Origin: Thereva unica
Lineage: Eukaryota > Arthropoda > Insecta > Diptera > Therevidae
Direction of reading: 5' to 3'
Assembly (NCBI GenBank): GCA_949987705.1
Contig: CATLJY010000190.1
Span: forward strand, 1-64,000
Length of the DNA: 64,000 nt
Position numbers and translations under genes: made by a program. Every line of letters begins with the position of its first letter. The stretch's first letter is position 1. Shown here piece after piece: positions 42,914 through 54,200 of this stretch. Below the pieces are notes generated by a model. That model saw only the letters and a list, made by a program, of their open reading frames with translations. It was not told where the DNA came from and did not search any database.

Positions 42914-44570
42914 CACTACCCAGTAAACCACGAATGCATACAAAATGAATTCACAATACATTTCAGAAATGAATGAAATGCATTACAGAAAGCATTTTGT
43001 AAGTAATACGGAATGCATTAAAAAACATTAGGCATGTCCTAGGATGAAATGCATTGCTTGTAATGCATTAACAATATATTTCATATAGAAATATGTAATG
43101 CATACATTATAAATTACAAATACATTTTATAAATGTTGCAAATGCATTACAAAAGACATTTCATAAAGCTAACAAAATGTATTGTATAGCATTAAGGATG
43201 CTCTAGGATGAAATGCATTGATTTTAAACGATTTGATTTATCTGCCTCGAAAGATTATCTTTACACAATCCTTACTAATATTATAAATGCGAAAGTAACT
43301 CTGTCTGTCTGTATGTTACGCTTTCACGCCTAAACCGCTGGACCGATTTTGATGAAATTTTCAACAGACATAGTTTAGAGCTTGGAGACGGACATAGGCT
43401 ATTTTTTTTTTGGAGAAAAAAGGGTTGAAGGGGGTGAAATGGGGTTCAATAAGTTGTAAGGGGATTTATTTTCTTTACTTTTTTCCTATTTTATAAAAAG
43501 TAACTGACTGACAGACAACGCACAACCTAAACCGCTAGAGCTAAAGGGCTGAAATTTTTGACAATGCATCCCTAGCGATTTTTCGAAATTCATCCCCTAA
43601 GGGGGTGAAATAGGGTCAACTCAAAACCGCTGGAGCTATAAGGCTGAAATTTTGACAGTGCATCCCTTTAATGACGTGGACATCCACTAAGAAGCGATTT
43701 TTCGAAATTCATCCCCTAAGGGGGTGAAATGGGGTTAAACCACACCGCTGAAGCTGAAGGGCTTTAATTTTGACCGTGCATCCCTATAATGACGTGGACA
43801 TCCACTTAGGAGCGTTTTTTTGAAATTTATCCCCTAAGGGGGTTAAATGGGGTTAACCCAAACCGCTGGAGCTGAAGGGCTTTAATTTTGATAGTGCATC
43901 TCTATAATGACGTGGACATTCACTAAGAAGAAATTTTTCGAAATTCATCCCCTAACGCAGTGAAATGGGGGACATAAACATGCCAATCTCTGCTTCAAAA
44001 CTTGCAGATTTGTTGAGCAGAGGTGATATACGCAGCAATTTGTTTACCATATTTATTAAAAAAATGCACTATAATAAACCCTTTTAGGGATAATGACAGC
44101 TGACTTTTTTGTTTGTTTTTTTTTTTTTTTGAAGGAAAATATTGCACATAATAAACAGTTTTTATTTAAAGGCGTTGCAAGGCACGCGGGTTTTATGCTA
44201 GTTTGATATATGTATTAAATCTTAGGTAAAGAAAGTATAAAACATAATTATACTTTACTCACCCCGTTATAGTTGAAATACAATACTGGATAAAATGCGC
44301 ACGGCACTTGGTGCAAACACTTACAAATGAACAAAAATTTTCTACTAGCGGCGGAAAGTGCCTCGAAAAGATAACGGTGCTACTGCCTGATTTGATATAT
44401 TCATACGAGTATGAATCCCCAGAATCCAAACATAATTTAATACATTGCTTGTAATGTATTTGTAAGGCACTTGTAAGCAGTCGCTGATTGATAGCTTTCA
44501 AATAGCTTACTTGTAATGTACGGCGAATGCATTTCTTTGTTCTATGCATTACATGTGGTTTGCTGGGTAG
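42914..44570. mobile_element. TIR element with CTACCCAG ends, abutting BEL LTR
   Basis: Ends CTACCCAGTAAACCAC and complement of CTACCCAGCAAACCAC. The subterminal regions on both sides are rich in aatgcatt repeats. The right end touches the BEL LTR exactly at 44570/44571. If the preceding CA is included the left end reads CACTACC, similar to CACTA-type ends, but the right end does not mirror it and no target duplication is visible. It contains a nested Helitron. Confidence 0.65.
43269..44201 (+). mobile_element. Lep1-like Helitron, TC...CTAG, 933 bp
   Basis: It starts TCCTTACTAATATTATAAAT (43269) and then reads gcgaaagtaactctgtctgt and tcacgcctaaaccgctg, as in Lep1-type non-autonomous Helitrons of insects. 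It ends CTAG (44198-44201) after a GC-rich short hairpin-like segment (ggcgttgcaaggcacgcggg). It sits between A (43268) and T (44202) with no duplication, as Helitrons do. The interior holds about four tandem units of roughly 110-120 bp (43528-43975; each with ccgctggagct, gacgtggacatccact and atcccctaaggggg). No helicase gene. Confidence 0.82.
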
Positions 44571-44829
44571 TTTATTGTCATAAAATCGAAGCAACGGGAA
44601 GCGAGTACCCATACATTTTTCCATATACCGTAAATTCTTTTGCCACTCTTAAGAAATTTGCTTCCGAGCCAGTGTGTTATCAGTCGCTATCGGTTCTCGC
44701 TTCTCGTTGTTTCGATTATAAAACTCTTCTCGCTTTTCGTTGTCGATACTGAAGTTTATATAAGGTGAATTTTATATAATAATAAAGAATTCGTAAATAA
44801 CAACGTAAAAAACTCTTTGCGTTTTAACA
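44571..44829 (+). repeat. BEL 5' LTR, second part
   Basis: Continues the 5' LTR from the T-run to TTTTAACA. Compared with the 3' LTR it lacks 43 bp near 44752 and has at least one substitution. AATAAA lies near its end (aataataaag). Confidence 0.9.
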
Positions 44830-44847
44830 TGGCGCCAGAGCAGGGAC
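44830..44847 (+). promoter_or_regulatory. BEL primer-binding site
   Basis: TGGCGCCAGAGCAGGGAC follows the LTR immediately. The leading TGG pairs with the CCA end of a tRNA, and the sequence is close to lysine-tRNA-type primer sites. Confidence 0.75.
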
Positions 44848-44862
44848 ATTCTCTGGACCGTT

Positions 44863-45886
44863 GCACAGTGCGGCCGATTCCCAAAAAGCTGGCCAAAAGT
44901 CGAAAAACCAATTTTCTTATAGGGGTTTCTTTTTTGTTCAGTTGGCTTCAGTACACCCACAGCCACCAGAAATCACACATAGCGTTATGTTTTTTCTCGT
45001 ACTTGCTCCAAAACAACAGTCGCAACGATAGCTGTTTTGATTTGTCAAATGGTTCTCGCGAAAGTGCATTTAACAGAGTGTTGTTTAAACATTGTGTAAA
45101 AAATTAAGATCGTCGTGGATAGCCATACCAAAAATGGAATCTACTTCTGAATGTAAGTAGAATGTAAAAAAAAATAACAAAGAGAGATTTCCCATGCCAC
45201 AAAAATTTTAGTGACACCACAATTATTACTAATTTTTATCGCTTGAAATCAAATAATCTGTGTAAGTCATCATGCGAATAGAAAAATGTTCCGCGTTGTT
45301 CCGCTCTGAAATTTGGTGGAGGTTATTCCTTGAGGTATTAGTTACAGAATAAAACAAGATTTAGCTGCCCCAACTTGCCCGCTTTTTTTAAAGAAGGTTT
45401 TGAAAAACCCTATAAATTGACATAAATCTTGATTATGTTGAATAATATACGCTATCTCACGCGAGGGGGTGGCCAATAGGAGTGGAAGGGGGTGGCTTTT
45501 CAAATTTTTAATATCAAATTCGTAATCAGAGACCCCGAAAACCTATAAATTGACATGCATTTTGATTGTGTTGAATAATATACGCTATTTCACGCGAGGG
45601 GGTGACCAATAAGGGTTGAAGGGGGTGGCTTTTCTAATTTTTAATATCAAATTCGTAATCAGCGACCCCGAAAACCTATAAACTGACATGCATCTTGATT
45701 ATGTTGAATAATATACGCTATTTCACACGAGGGGGTGGCTAATAGGGGTGGACGGGGGTGGCTTTTCTAATTTTTAATATCAAATTCGTAATCAGCGACC
45801 CCGAAAACCCCCGAGTAAGAAATTTTGTATCAATTACTTGATTTATCGACTTTTGGCCAGCTTTTTGGGAATCGGCCGCACTGTGC
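44863..45886. mobile_element. Foldback TIR element in BEL leader, TSD GTT
   Basis: 41-bp perfect inverted ends (44863-44903 and 45846-45886) starting GCACAGTGCGGCCGATTCC, flanked by GTT. Inside is a triplicated unit of about 133 bp (starting near 45410, 45544 and 45676), each with cacg.gagggggtg and ending gtaatcag.gaccccgaaaa. Part of its sequence resembles the 22-kb foldback family (motif atcagcgacccc; a ttttggccag block before cacagtg). No coding capacity. Confidence 0.8.
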
Positions 45887-46131
45887 GTTGATGCGAATAA
45901 TCAAATAAGTGGCTAATTGCTAATAAAATTGGAAGCGACTCAAATAATTGGAGAAACTGAAGACGCATGTTCGCCTAACTATTCATAGCCATAAACAGTT
46001 AAGTGGGAAAATTACGGTAAGCTATTTTGTACCGTTTATACAGTAAATTATCGAATTTCTTTGACTTTGGTTTTAAATTTAACTCGAATTTATTAATAAA
46101 TAAGGAAGTGATTTTTAATAAATAAAGTGAA

Positions 46132-47979
46132 ATGGCAGATGCTAAAAGCCAGGAAGATGCTAATAAGCAGATGATTAGTGACTTAAAAATAAAGCGCGGT
46201 GTTGTGCAAATGCAATTGACCAAGATGAAAAAATACATAGAAACGCCGGGTCGGTCATTACGGTTAGCTGAACTACAAACGCGCTTGAGTTTAGTTGAAG
46301 AACTCTGGTCTAAATTCGATGGACTCCAAACGAAATTAGAATGTCTTGTTGAGGAAGAATTAGAAAGTGATAAACGGGAAACGTTTGAAGATTCATTTAT
46401 TACGGTAAAATCGAAAATTCTTGAACTCATGGAACCTAAAACTGATGCGATACCCTTGTCTCCTAACGCGACTCTCGACGTCACCACTACGGTTAAGAAA
46501 AACGTGCGTTTACCGAAATTATCAATTAAAAAGTTTTCAGGTCGCCATGTCGATTGGCCAGACTTTTACGCGAAATTCAAAGCATTAATTGAAGATAATG
46601 AAGAATTGACGGATGTCGAAAAAATGTCGTACCTTCAGGAATCTTTAGAAGAAAGACCACGTAAACAAATTGCAAACTTAAGTCTTGATCGTGATTTCGT
46701 AAATGCAATAGCTACTCTAAAGGCGCGTTATGATAACAAACGTCTCATTTATCAAGCATATATCCAGGAGATCGTAGAAGCAAAGCCAATCACTAAACCA
46801 TCGGAAAATGAGCTCAGAGATTTAGTGGATGTCGTACAGTCCTCACTTAGAGCACTAAAAAAGCTTGCCACGCAAAAGGAAATTTTCGAAGGCATGTTGT
46901 TGTATATTGCTAGCTTAAAGTTAGATAGTAAGTCGCGATCGAAGTGGGAAGATGAAATTCCTGCGGGAACTTATCCTACATGGGATGAATTTGTAAGTTT
47001 CATGGAAAGAAGATGTCGTTCATTAGAGACTAAAAATGCTTCATCGTCAAGCGCGTTGTCGAAAGTCTCGAGTAAAGTAGGCAATTCTATGAAAGGTCTA
47101 AAGCCACAGCATCGTAAGTCGTTTATAATGTCGAAAGCAGACAGCACCTGTTGGTTCTGCAAAACAGCTCAACATAGAATAGTAGATTGTGATGCCTTTC
47201 GTAAGTTATCCCCTTCTGATAGGTTTCAAGAGATAAAGGCTGTGAAGCGTTGCATATTATGTCTTCAGCCAGGTCATTCGGTCAAAAATTGCAACTTGTC
47301 GTCTTGCGAGCAGTGTAAGAACAAACATCATACATTGCTACACTTTGAGAAACTCCACTCCCCTGTTAACCAATCAGCCAATGTCGGGCCAAGCTCCGCT
47401 TCCACCCAAGCAGGATTAGTAATGACATCTCAGTCGGAATGCGCTCAACCGTCTGAATCAGCCTTCTTAGCAACAGCTATTGTTCTCGTCAAGACTAGTC
47501 AAGGTGATTACATACCTTGCCGCGCTGTTCTTGATTCTGGCTCGACTATTAATTTGATTGTTGAGAGAGTCGTTCAACATTTAAGACTCAAGAAAATTAA
47601 ATTGGAGTTCCATATAGATGGCGTAGGCTCTATTAGTTTGGCATCGAAATACAAAACTGACGTTTCTATCAAGTCTCGTATAAATGGCTATACAGCAAAC
47701 TTCGAAGCACACGTCCTTCGCAATATTACAGGACTGCTCCCATCTCAAAGTATTCCTACGACTAATTGGAGAATTCCTAATAATATTACTTTGGCAGATC
47801 CGAAGTACGACATTCCACAATCTATAGATCTTTTAATTGGAGCAGGTTTATTTTTTGAGTTATTGTCTGTAGGACAAATCAAGCTAGGAAATGGTTTACC
47901 CGTTCTGCAAAAAACTGTTTTTGGTTGGATAGTTTCAGGTGGAAGGGCTACTGAAGGAAATGTGTATCATGCCTCTCTT
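46132..47979 (+). pseudogene. BEL/Pao gag-protease, interrupted by RTE insertion
   Basis: Open from ATG at 46132. The N-terminal third is helical gag (LRLAELQTRLSLVEELWSKF). The core reads VRLPKLSIKKFSGRHVDWPDFYAKFKAL and QESLEERPRKQI, as in BEL-type gag. Two zinc-knuckle-like motifs follow: CWFCKTAQHRIVDC near residue 339 and CILCLQPGHSVKNC near 374. The aspartic protease has LDSGST near 466 and LLIGAGLF downstream. After KTVFGWIVSGG the frame runs into the RTE element at 47980 and stops at 48042 in RTE sequence. BEL coding resumes at 51249. Confidence 0.9.
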
Positions 47980-48061
47980 CGTCTGGTCCCAAGCCCAGAG
48001 TGTGAAAGGAGGAGGGTTGTCGACCTGCCGAGTCGATCGTAAAAACTAGGCAAGAAACCGC

Positions 48062-48922
48062 ATGGATACACGAACTAACCATTCACGAAATAATGCTACT
48101 GCATCCGGGGCAGCCGATGCGCCAGCGCTGGGGACCAGGGATGCTGGTGAGAAGTGGGTTACTGGCCGAAATAATGCTACTGCATCCGGGGCAGCCGATG
48201 CGCCAGCACTGGGGACCAGGGACGCTGGTGAGAAGTGGGTTACTGGCCGAACACCCAAATTAGTCACACCGAAAAGGGAATTAAAATTCGCTGCGTGGAA
48301 TGTACGAACAGGACATCACGTTGGTCAAAAGGAAATCATAGCAATGGAATTGTTGAAATGCAAAATATCAATTGCTGCGCTATCGGAACTACGGCTTACC
48401 GGATCCGGGATATTGACAATCGTCCCGCCAACAATCGACGAAACGATGATGCTTTACTATTCCGGTGGTGAGAAAAGAGAGGCCGGCGTCGGCTTTATGG
48501 TCGACCGACGGGCTGCCAGCAGCGTTATCGCATTCCAACCGATATCCGAGCGTTTGGCGGTTATAACCATCAGTGGAACGATCAAGACCCATATCATATC
48601 CGTTTATGCGCCAACCGAGACCAGCACGGACACGAACAAGGACGAATTTTACGATCAGCTTCAACAGACGCTGGATATGATACCTCAAACCGAATTAATA
48701 ATTCTCGCGGGGGATTTCAATGCACATTCAGGAGTAGATCGAACCGGCTGGGAAGAAACCATGGGCAAATTCGGACACGGAGTAATTAATGACAACGGCT
48801 TACGCCTGCTTTCATTCGCATCGTCAAACAACTTGATCGTTGGCAACAGCTCATTTTCCGCCATCCACTCAAACACCAACTCACCTGGCGAAATCCATCC
48901 GGCAAAGACTCGGCGATGTTAG
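48062..48922 (+). CDS. RTE endonuclease part
   Basis: APE-type endonuclease: FAAWNVRTG, then CKISIAALSELRLTGSG (catalytic E), VISVYAPTE-like IISVYAPTETS, LAGDFNAHSG (catalytic D and N) and DNGLRLLSFASSNNLIVGNS. The N-terminus has a 27-aa direct duplication (RNNATASGAADAPALGTRDAGEKWVTG-type, positions 48086-48247), unique to this copy. After about 48850 the frame departs from the family sequence and stops at 48922; the SDH-type end of the domain is in the next frame (GPDCGSDHYLV at about 48985). A single frameshift therefore separates EN and RT. Confidence 0.85.
   Translation: MDTRTNHSRNNATASGAADAPALGTRDAGEKWVTGRNNATASGAADAPALGTRDAGEKWVTGRTPKLVTPKRELKFAAWNVRTGHHVGQKEIIAMELLKCKISIAALSELRLTGSGILTIVPPTIDETMMLYYSGGEKREAGVGFMVDRRAASSVIAFQPISERLAVITISGTIKTHIISVYAPTETSTDTNKDEFYDQLQQTLDMIPQTELIILAGDFNAHSGVDRTGWEETMGKFGHGVINDNGLRLLSFASSNNLIVGNSSFSAIHSNTNSPGEIHPAKTRRC
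48086..48247 (+). repeat. 81-bp tandem duplication in RTE 5' region
   Basis: Units 48086-48166 and 48167-48247 differ at about two positions. The period of 81 keeps the frame. The older copy at 2671 has one unit. Confidence 0.9.
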
Positions 48923-51216
48923 ACTACGTTTTGATCAACACAAGATTCCGATCGACGCTTAAAGACGTACGTGCAATGCGTGGACCCGATTGCGGATCGG
49001 ACCATTATCTTGTTCGAGCGAAATTGCAGATGCGATTGCAAAGAGCGAAGAAAACGGAGCCACCACCAGTTAAGAAAAATTGGGCGTGCCTACGGGACCC
49101 GGCCATCGGGGGAGAGTTTCAAATGGCATTATCCAACAAATTCGCGGCGCTCGCAATACCGGACGATATCGATGTAGAAGAAAGGCAATTGTCGGAGTCT
49201 ATTGTGGAGTGTGCAATGGAGTTGTGTCCAACTATCCGTAAACGGACGCAGCCATGGATCTCGGACAGCTGTCTGGACCTCGTCGATCAGCGGAAGCGCA
49301 TGAAACACGTCGACTTTGAGGAATACCGAAGATTGAACAAAGAAGTTCGGCAGAAAATGAAATTGGAACGAGAAGCGTACTGGAATAACGTTGCGGCCGA
49401 CATGGAAAAAGCGGCGTCGAGGCACGAGTACCGGACGCTGTACCAGACAATCCGCCGGTTAGGCGGCAAAACAACATCAACAAACGACAACATCAAAAAA
49501 TCGGATGGAACTTTTGTGACTTCTGCCCATGAACGCCTGGAGCGGTGGAGAGCATTCTTCCACCAGCTGTATAACCACGATCCGCCGCAAGGTCCAGCAC
49601 CCGAACCACCGATTATCGAACAGCCGATGAATCAGTTTCTCGATACCGAACCAACAATTATCGAGGTGAAGACAGCAATAAAATCGCTGAAAAATGGAAA
49701 AGCGCCGGGAATAGACCAAGTAACCGCCGAGATGATCAAAGCTGGAGGTGATGTCTTATCACAACGACTTCATGTCCTCATAACACACATATGGCATTCG
49801 GATCGTGTCCCTTCGGTATGGAAGAAAGCGATCGTTGTCCCAATTTTGAAGAAAGGCGACAGTCGGGAATGCAAGAATTATCGCGGTATTAGCCTTCTTT
49901 CGATCGTCGGTAAAGTATTTACGAAAATAATACAATCGAGGCTACAGAAACATCGAGAGCAAACGAGCCGGGAGGAACAAGCGGGATTTAGACCACATCG
50001 AGGATGCATTGATCAAATATTCGCCCTCCGTCAGTTAATGGAAGAAAGAATTCGTTGCGGCAAACGAATTGTCGTCGTTTTCATCGATTTCAAATCCGCT
50101 TTCGACTGCATCGATTGGAACAGCTTGTGGAGAGTCTTGGTAACCGAACACGTGCCATTGAGAATCATCCAACTTCTCCAAGCGTCGTACGATGGCTCAA
50201 CCAGCAGCGTTCGTATTCGAAACGACTTATCCGAGGAGTTCCCGATTCAGACGGGTGTCCGACAGGGAAACGTCGCTTCGCCATTTCTCTTCAACGTTGT
50301 GATCGACGCGATTATGCGTGAAGCATTCGATGGACGACTCGGAGTTCAATACGACGACAACAACTTCGTAACAGACTTAATGTTCGCCGACGATAGCGCT
50401 GTTTTCGCCGACACGGATGCCGAAGCAACGGACATCTTATACGATATTTCCCGCATCGCCCAATCATACGGGTTAAAAATCAATGCGGAAAAGACCAAAG
50501 TGCTCACAACGGATGGATCAAGAGCCAGTGCTCACCTCGATGGAACCCAAATCGAACAGGTTCCAAGGTTCAAATATTTGGGATCATTGGTTGAGGAAAC
50601 GAAAGTAGCATCGACGGCCGACGTTCACAGCCGTATCGGCCAGGCAACAGCAACATTCGCCTCGCTCAAGTGGTGCATATGGAAACGAGCAAATATCTCC
50701 ATCAAAACAAAACTACGTCTTTACCGAACGTTGATTCTTCCGATTCTTCTTTATGGATCTGAAACGTGGACACTGCTCAAACCGGACGTTAAGAAGCTCG
50801 AGGTCTTCCAAATGCGATGTTTGAGGCAGATCCTCCGTGTCTCACTCCGTGATCGCCTTCGAAACGAGGTTGTCAGACAAAGATGCGATCAGCAAACACT
50901 GATCAAAGAAGAAATGCAAAAACGTCGACTACGGTGGTTTGGACATGTTTGCCGAATGGATGATAACCGCTTGCCACGTAAACTTCTCTGGCGAGACCGT
51001 CCTGCAGACTGGAGAATACAGCGATCGGCACCGAAGAAAACCTGGTTGAAGAATATCGAGGGTGACTTAAAGAATCAACGATTGTCAGTTACCGAGGCTC
51101 GAGACACCGCCAAAAACCGAGAAGAATGGAAGCGAATCGTGAATAGAGTTCGGGACCCAGCGGCACCGACAGCAGCGTATCCGTTGCGGGGACGTCCCGC
51201 TCGGACCGCCAGCTAA
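48916..51216 (+). CDS. RTE reverse transcriptase part, 766 aa
   Basis: It starts in the end of the endonuclease (LDYVLINTRF, GSDHYLV) and continues to RT: KAPGIDQVTAEMIKAGG, WKKAIVVPILKKGD, NYRGISLLSIVGKVFTKII, QAGFRPHRGCIDQIF, VFIDFKSAFDCIDW, TGVRQGNVASPFLFN, then the catalytic FADD (50383-50394). The C-terminal region is complete: LLYGSETWTL, RCLRQILRVSLRDRLRNE, RRLRWFGHVCRMDD and PKKTWLKNIE. No internal stop. Phe replaces the usual Tyr of YADD, as is common in RTE elements. Confidence 0.9.
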   Translation: MLDYVLINTRFRSTLKDVRAMRGPDCGSDHYLVRAKLQMRLQRAKKTEPPPVKKNWACLRDPAIGGEFQMALSNKFAALAIPDDIDVEERQLSESIVECAMELCPTIRKRTQPWISDSCLDLVDQRKRMKHVDFEEYRRLNKEVRQKMKLEREAYWNNVAADMEKAASRHEYRTLYQTIRRLGGKTTSTNDNIKKSDGTFVTSAHERLERWRAFFHQLYNHDPPQGPAPEPPIIEQPMNQFLDTEPTIIEVKTAIKSLKNGKAPGIDQVTAEMIKAGGDVLSQRLHVLITHIWHSDRVPSVWKKAIVVPILKKGDSRECKNYRGISLLSIVGKVFTKIIQSRLQKHREQTSREEQAGFRPHRGCIDQIFALRQLMEERIRCGKRIVVVFIDFKSAFDCIDWNSLWRVLVTEHVPLRIIQLLQASYDGSTSSVRIRNDLSEEFPIQTGVRQGNVASPFLFNVVIDAIMREAFDGRLGVQYDDNNFVTDLMFADDSAVFADTDAEATDILYDISRIAQSYGLKINAEKTKVLTTDGSRASAHLDGTQIEQVPRFKYLGSLVEETKVASTADVHSRIGQATATFASLKWCIWKRANISIKTKLRLYRTLILPILLYGSETWTLLKPDVKKLEVFQMRCLRQILRVSLRDRLRNEVVRQRCDQQTLIKEEMQKRRLRWFGHVCRMDDNRLPRKLLWRDRPADWRIQRSAPKKTWLKNIEGDLKNQRLSVTEARDTAKNREEWKRIVNRVRDPAAPTAAYPLRGRPARTAS

Positions 51217-51248
51217 CGGATCAAAGAAGAAGAAAGAATGCCTCTCTT

Positions 51249-54200
51249 ACGAAGTCATCAGATGAAGCTGATAAATTGGAGGCGCTGGTTCAACGATTTT
51301 GGTCCATAGATAATCTCGAAGTCAAAGGCAAATTATTAGCACCAGAGCAACAGGCTTGTGAGGAACATTTTGTCAAAAATACCAAAAGGGATGAATTAGG
51401 AAGATTTTCAGTTGAACTACCCTTCCGAAAAATTCCAGATAATCTTGGTACTTCTTTGGATATAGCCAAGAAACGGTTCTTTAATCTTGAACATAAGTTG
51501 TCGAAATCTCCACAGTTGAAAAGTCAATACTATGAATTCATATTAGAGTATGCGACACTCGGACATATGGAGATGGTTCCATTCCAAGAAATTCCTCCAA
51601 ATCATTACTTCATGCCTCATCATTGTGTACTTAAACCACAGAGCAGCAGTACTAAATTACGTGTCGTCTTTGATGCATCGTGCAAAACGTCTACAGGGAT
51701 TTCCCTCAACGATATATTAATGGTTGGTCCCGTTATCCAAGATGATCTTTATACTTTACTTATCCGTTTTCGATCATATAAATATGCATTGACGGCTGAT
51801 ATCACTAAAATGTATCGACAGATAGTTGTACGTCATCCCGATACTAACTACCAGTACATCCTTTGCAGGAGTAATGCATACGGACCCATAAACGCTTACC
51901 GCCTTCTTACACTAACGTATGGAACCGCGCCAGCCTCATTCATTGCCACCCGTTGTTTGAAACAGCTTGCTGCTGATGGAAAGGATTTATTCCCTCTTGG
52001 GTCTTCGATAGTAGAACGCGACTTTTACGTCGACGACATGATTACAGGTGCTGATAGCATATCTGAGGCTCTGACTATTCAGGAAGAAGTGACAAAACTA
52101 TTGGCTTCGGGAGGTTTTCTATTGTCGAAATGGTGCGCCAACGCACCCGAATTACTCGATGCTATAGAGGAAAATAGTCGAGAGAAATATCTCTCAATAG
52201 ATGGTGATAATGTGATCAAGACTCTTGGTATGGTATGGAATCCGAGGCAGGATCAATTTCGATTTTCGTATAATTCTCGGGAAGACAGCCATTCTCGAAT
52301 CACTAAGAGGACTGTTTTAGCAGCGATTGCACGGCTCTTTGACCCTATCGGATTACTGAGTCCTATAATTACGAAAGCGAAAATATTTCTACAGGAAATT
52401 TGGAAGGCAAAGTTGGATTGGGATGAGAGCTTGCCTCAAGGCTTACAACAACAGTGGTTGACATTCTCTGGGCAGTTGCAGGCGGTAAAGAAAGTGAAGG
52501 TGCCTAGATATATTATTCATCGCTCTTCAGAAATCCAGGTTCATGGCTTCGCTGACGCCAGCATGGATGCTTATGGTTGTTGCATCTATATTCGTTGTGA
52601 AGAAGGTGATATCGTTCATTGTAATCTCTTAACCGCTCGATCCAAGGTAGCTCCTCTGCAAACTCAATCAATCGCTCGCTTGGAGCTTTGTGCAGCCCTT
52701 CTCTTGTCAGAGACTATCAGACGTGTTGTAGGAATATTTCATCACCAAATTAGTAAGGTTGTCTGCTGGTCGGATTCCAGAAACGTGCTTGCATGGTTAT
52801 CGTCTTCACCTTCTCGATGGAGTGTCTTTATAGGAAATCGCGTATGCAAAATTCAAGAACTGACAGAGGATTTCTCCTGGAAATATATCAGCACGGAAAA
52901 TAATCCAGCAGACATCATAAGTCGTGGCGCATCTCCACTAGACCTGGCGGAGTCTTTGTTGTGGTTTCATGGACCAAGTTTCTTTATGCTTCCTGAGGAT
53001 AATTGGCCTAGTGTCCCTATAAAAGACAACATAGAAGTCCTTGAAGAGCGAAAAATTCGGACCGTGTTGAGTGTAACAATGTCGGAAAACTGGTTGGAAA
53101 GACATAAATATTGCAATTCTTACTTGAAGCTCGTTAGTATGGTCGCGTATGTTTCGATTTGTGAACAATGCTCGGATGGGCAAAGATCGCGTGTGTGGTA
53201 CGTTATCGGTACAAGAAACAGATCGCGCGGTGAAGGCAGTTATTCGCTCATTACAAAAACATTATTTATGCGACGACTACCGTAAAATAAGTGACGGTCG
53301 TGTTATAAGCAATAAAAACCCGCTTAAAGGCTTGGATCCATTTATCGATAACGATGGTTTAATTCGCGTAGGTGGACGCTTATCGAAATCAGAACTTGAA
53401 GAGGATCAAAAACATCCCATACTTCTGCCTAAAACCAAATTTTCAAGGTCACTAATATATTTTTATCATTGTAGAAATCTTCATGCAGGTTGCCAGACGC
53501 TCCTCGCTATTATTCGTTCCAGGTATTGGCCAATTGGTGGAAGAGTCGTTGTAAAGGCTGCGATTTCCAGCTGCGTAAGATGCTTTCGATGTCGCCCTCA
53601 GAGCGCTGAGCAAATTATGGGACAACTGCCCAGCCCTCGCGTGCAGCCAAGTCCTGTTTTCACCACACTGGGGTGGATTTTTGCGGCCCCTTTTATATTA
53701 AGAGCCCTATCAGAATTCGCCCTCCTACTAAATCATACTTGTGCATATTTATATGTATGTCGGTCAAGGCAGCTCATTTAGAGATAGTTGGTGATCTCTC
53801 CACCGAAGGTTTTTTATCTGCTCTCACCAAATTCGTTGCAAGGCGTCCATTTGTTTCAAAAATTTATTCGGATAACGCCACGAACTTCATTGGCGCGAGA
53901 CGAGAACTAAAGGATCTGAGGGCAGTGTTTCAATCTGAGCAGCACTCACAGCTAGTGCAAGAGATGTGCCGAAAGGATGGTATCGATTGGGTCACAATTC
54001 CAGTCCGAAGTCCCAACTTTGGCGGTTTGTGGGAAGGCGCAGTGAAACAAGCCAAGTATCTGTTGAAGCGGGCTTTAGGAACAGAAGCCTTCACATTAGA
54101 CGAGCTTCAACGCGTGGCCTGTCAAGCAGAGAGCATCCTAAACTATAGACCCATCACTCCTTTGTCTAATGATCCTCGTGATTTTGAAGTATTAACACCC

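Larger units (their letters stand above)
47980..51237 (+). mobile_element. Full-length RTE LINE in BEL pol, 11-bp TSD
   Basis: Bounded by an exact 11-bp duplication atgcctctctt (47969-47979 and 51238-51248). It begins cgtctggtccc and ends with a short aag-rich tail (caaagaagaagaaaga), typical of RTE elements, which lack long poly-A. It contains EN and RT frames separated by one frameshift. The start coincides with the start of the deleted copy at 2671, so this is the true 5' end and the copy is full length (3258 bp). Confidence 0.93.

Noticed and set aside
43080..44000. CRISPR-like array
   Set aside because: The regularly spaced repeats are imperfect, contiguous 110-120 bp tandem units inside a Helitron in eukaryotic DNA, without unique spacers.
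42912..44571. Clear CACTA (EnSpm) classification from the CACTACC left end
   Set aside because: The right end does not mirror CACTA and no 2-3 bp duplication is visible.
44571..44829. Complete BEL 5' LTR starting at TGTCATAAAA
   Set aside because: No matching duplication flanks this start, and the 3' LTR extends 143 bp further up to TGTTAATT directly after the polypurine tract; the GTCGG duplication supports the longer LTR.
49129..49719. Overlapping minus-strand frames
   Set aside because: Antisense to the RTE EN-RT gene and without motifs.
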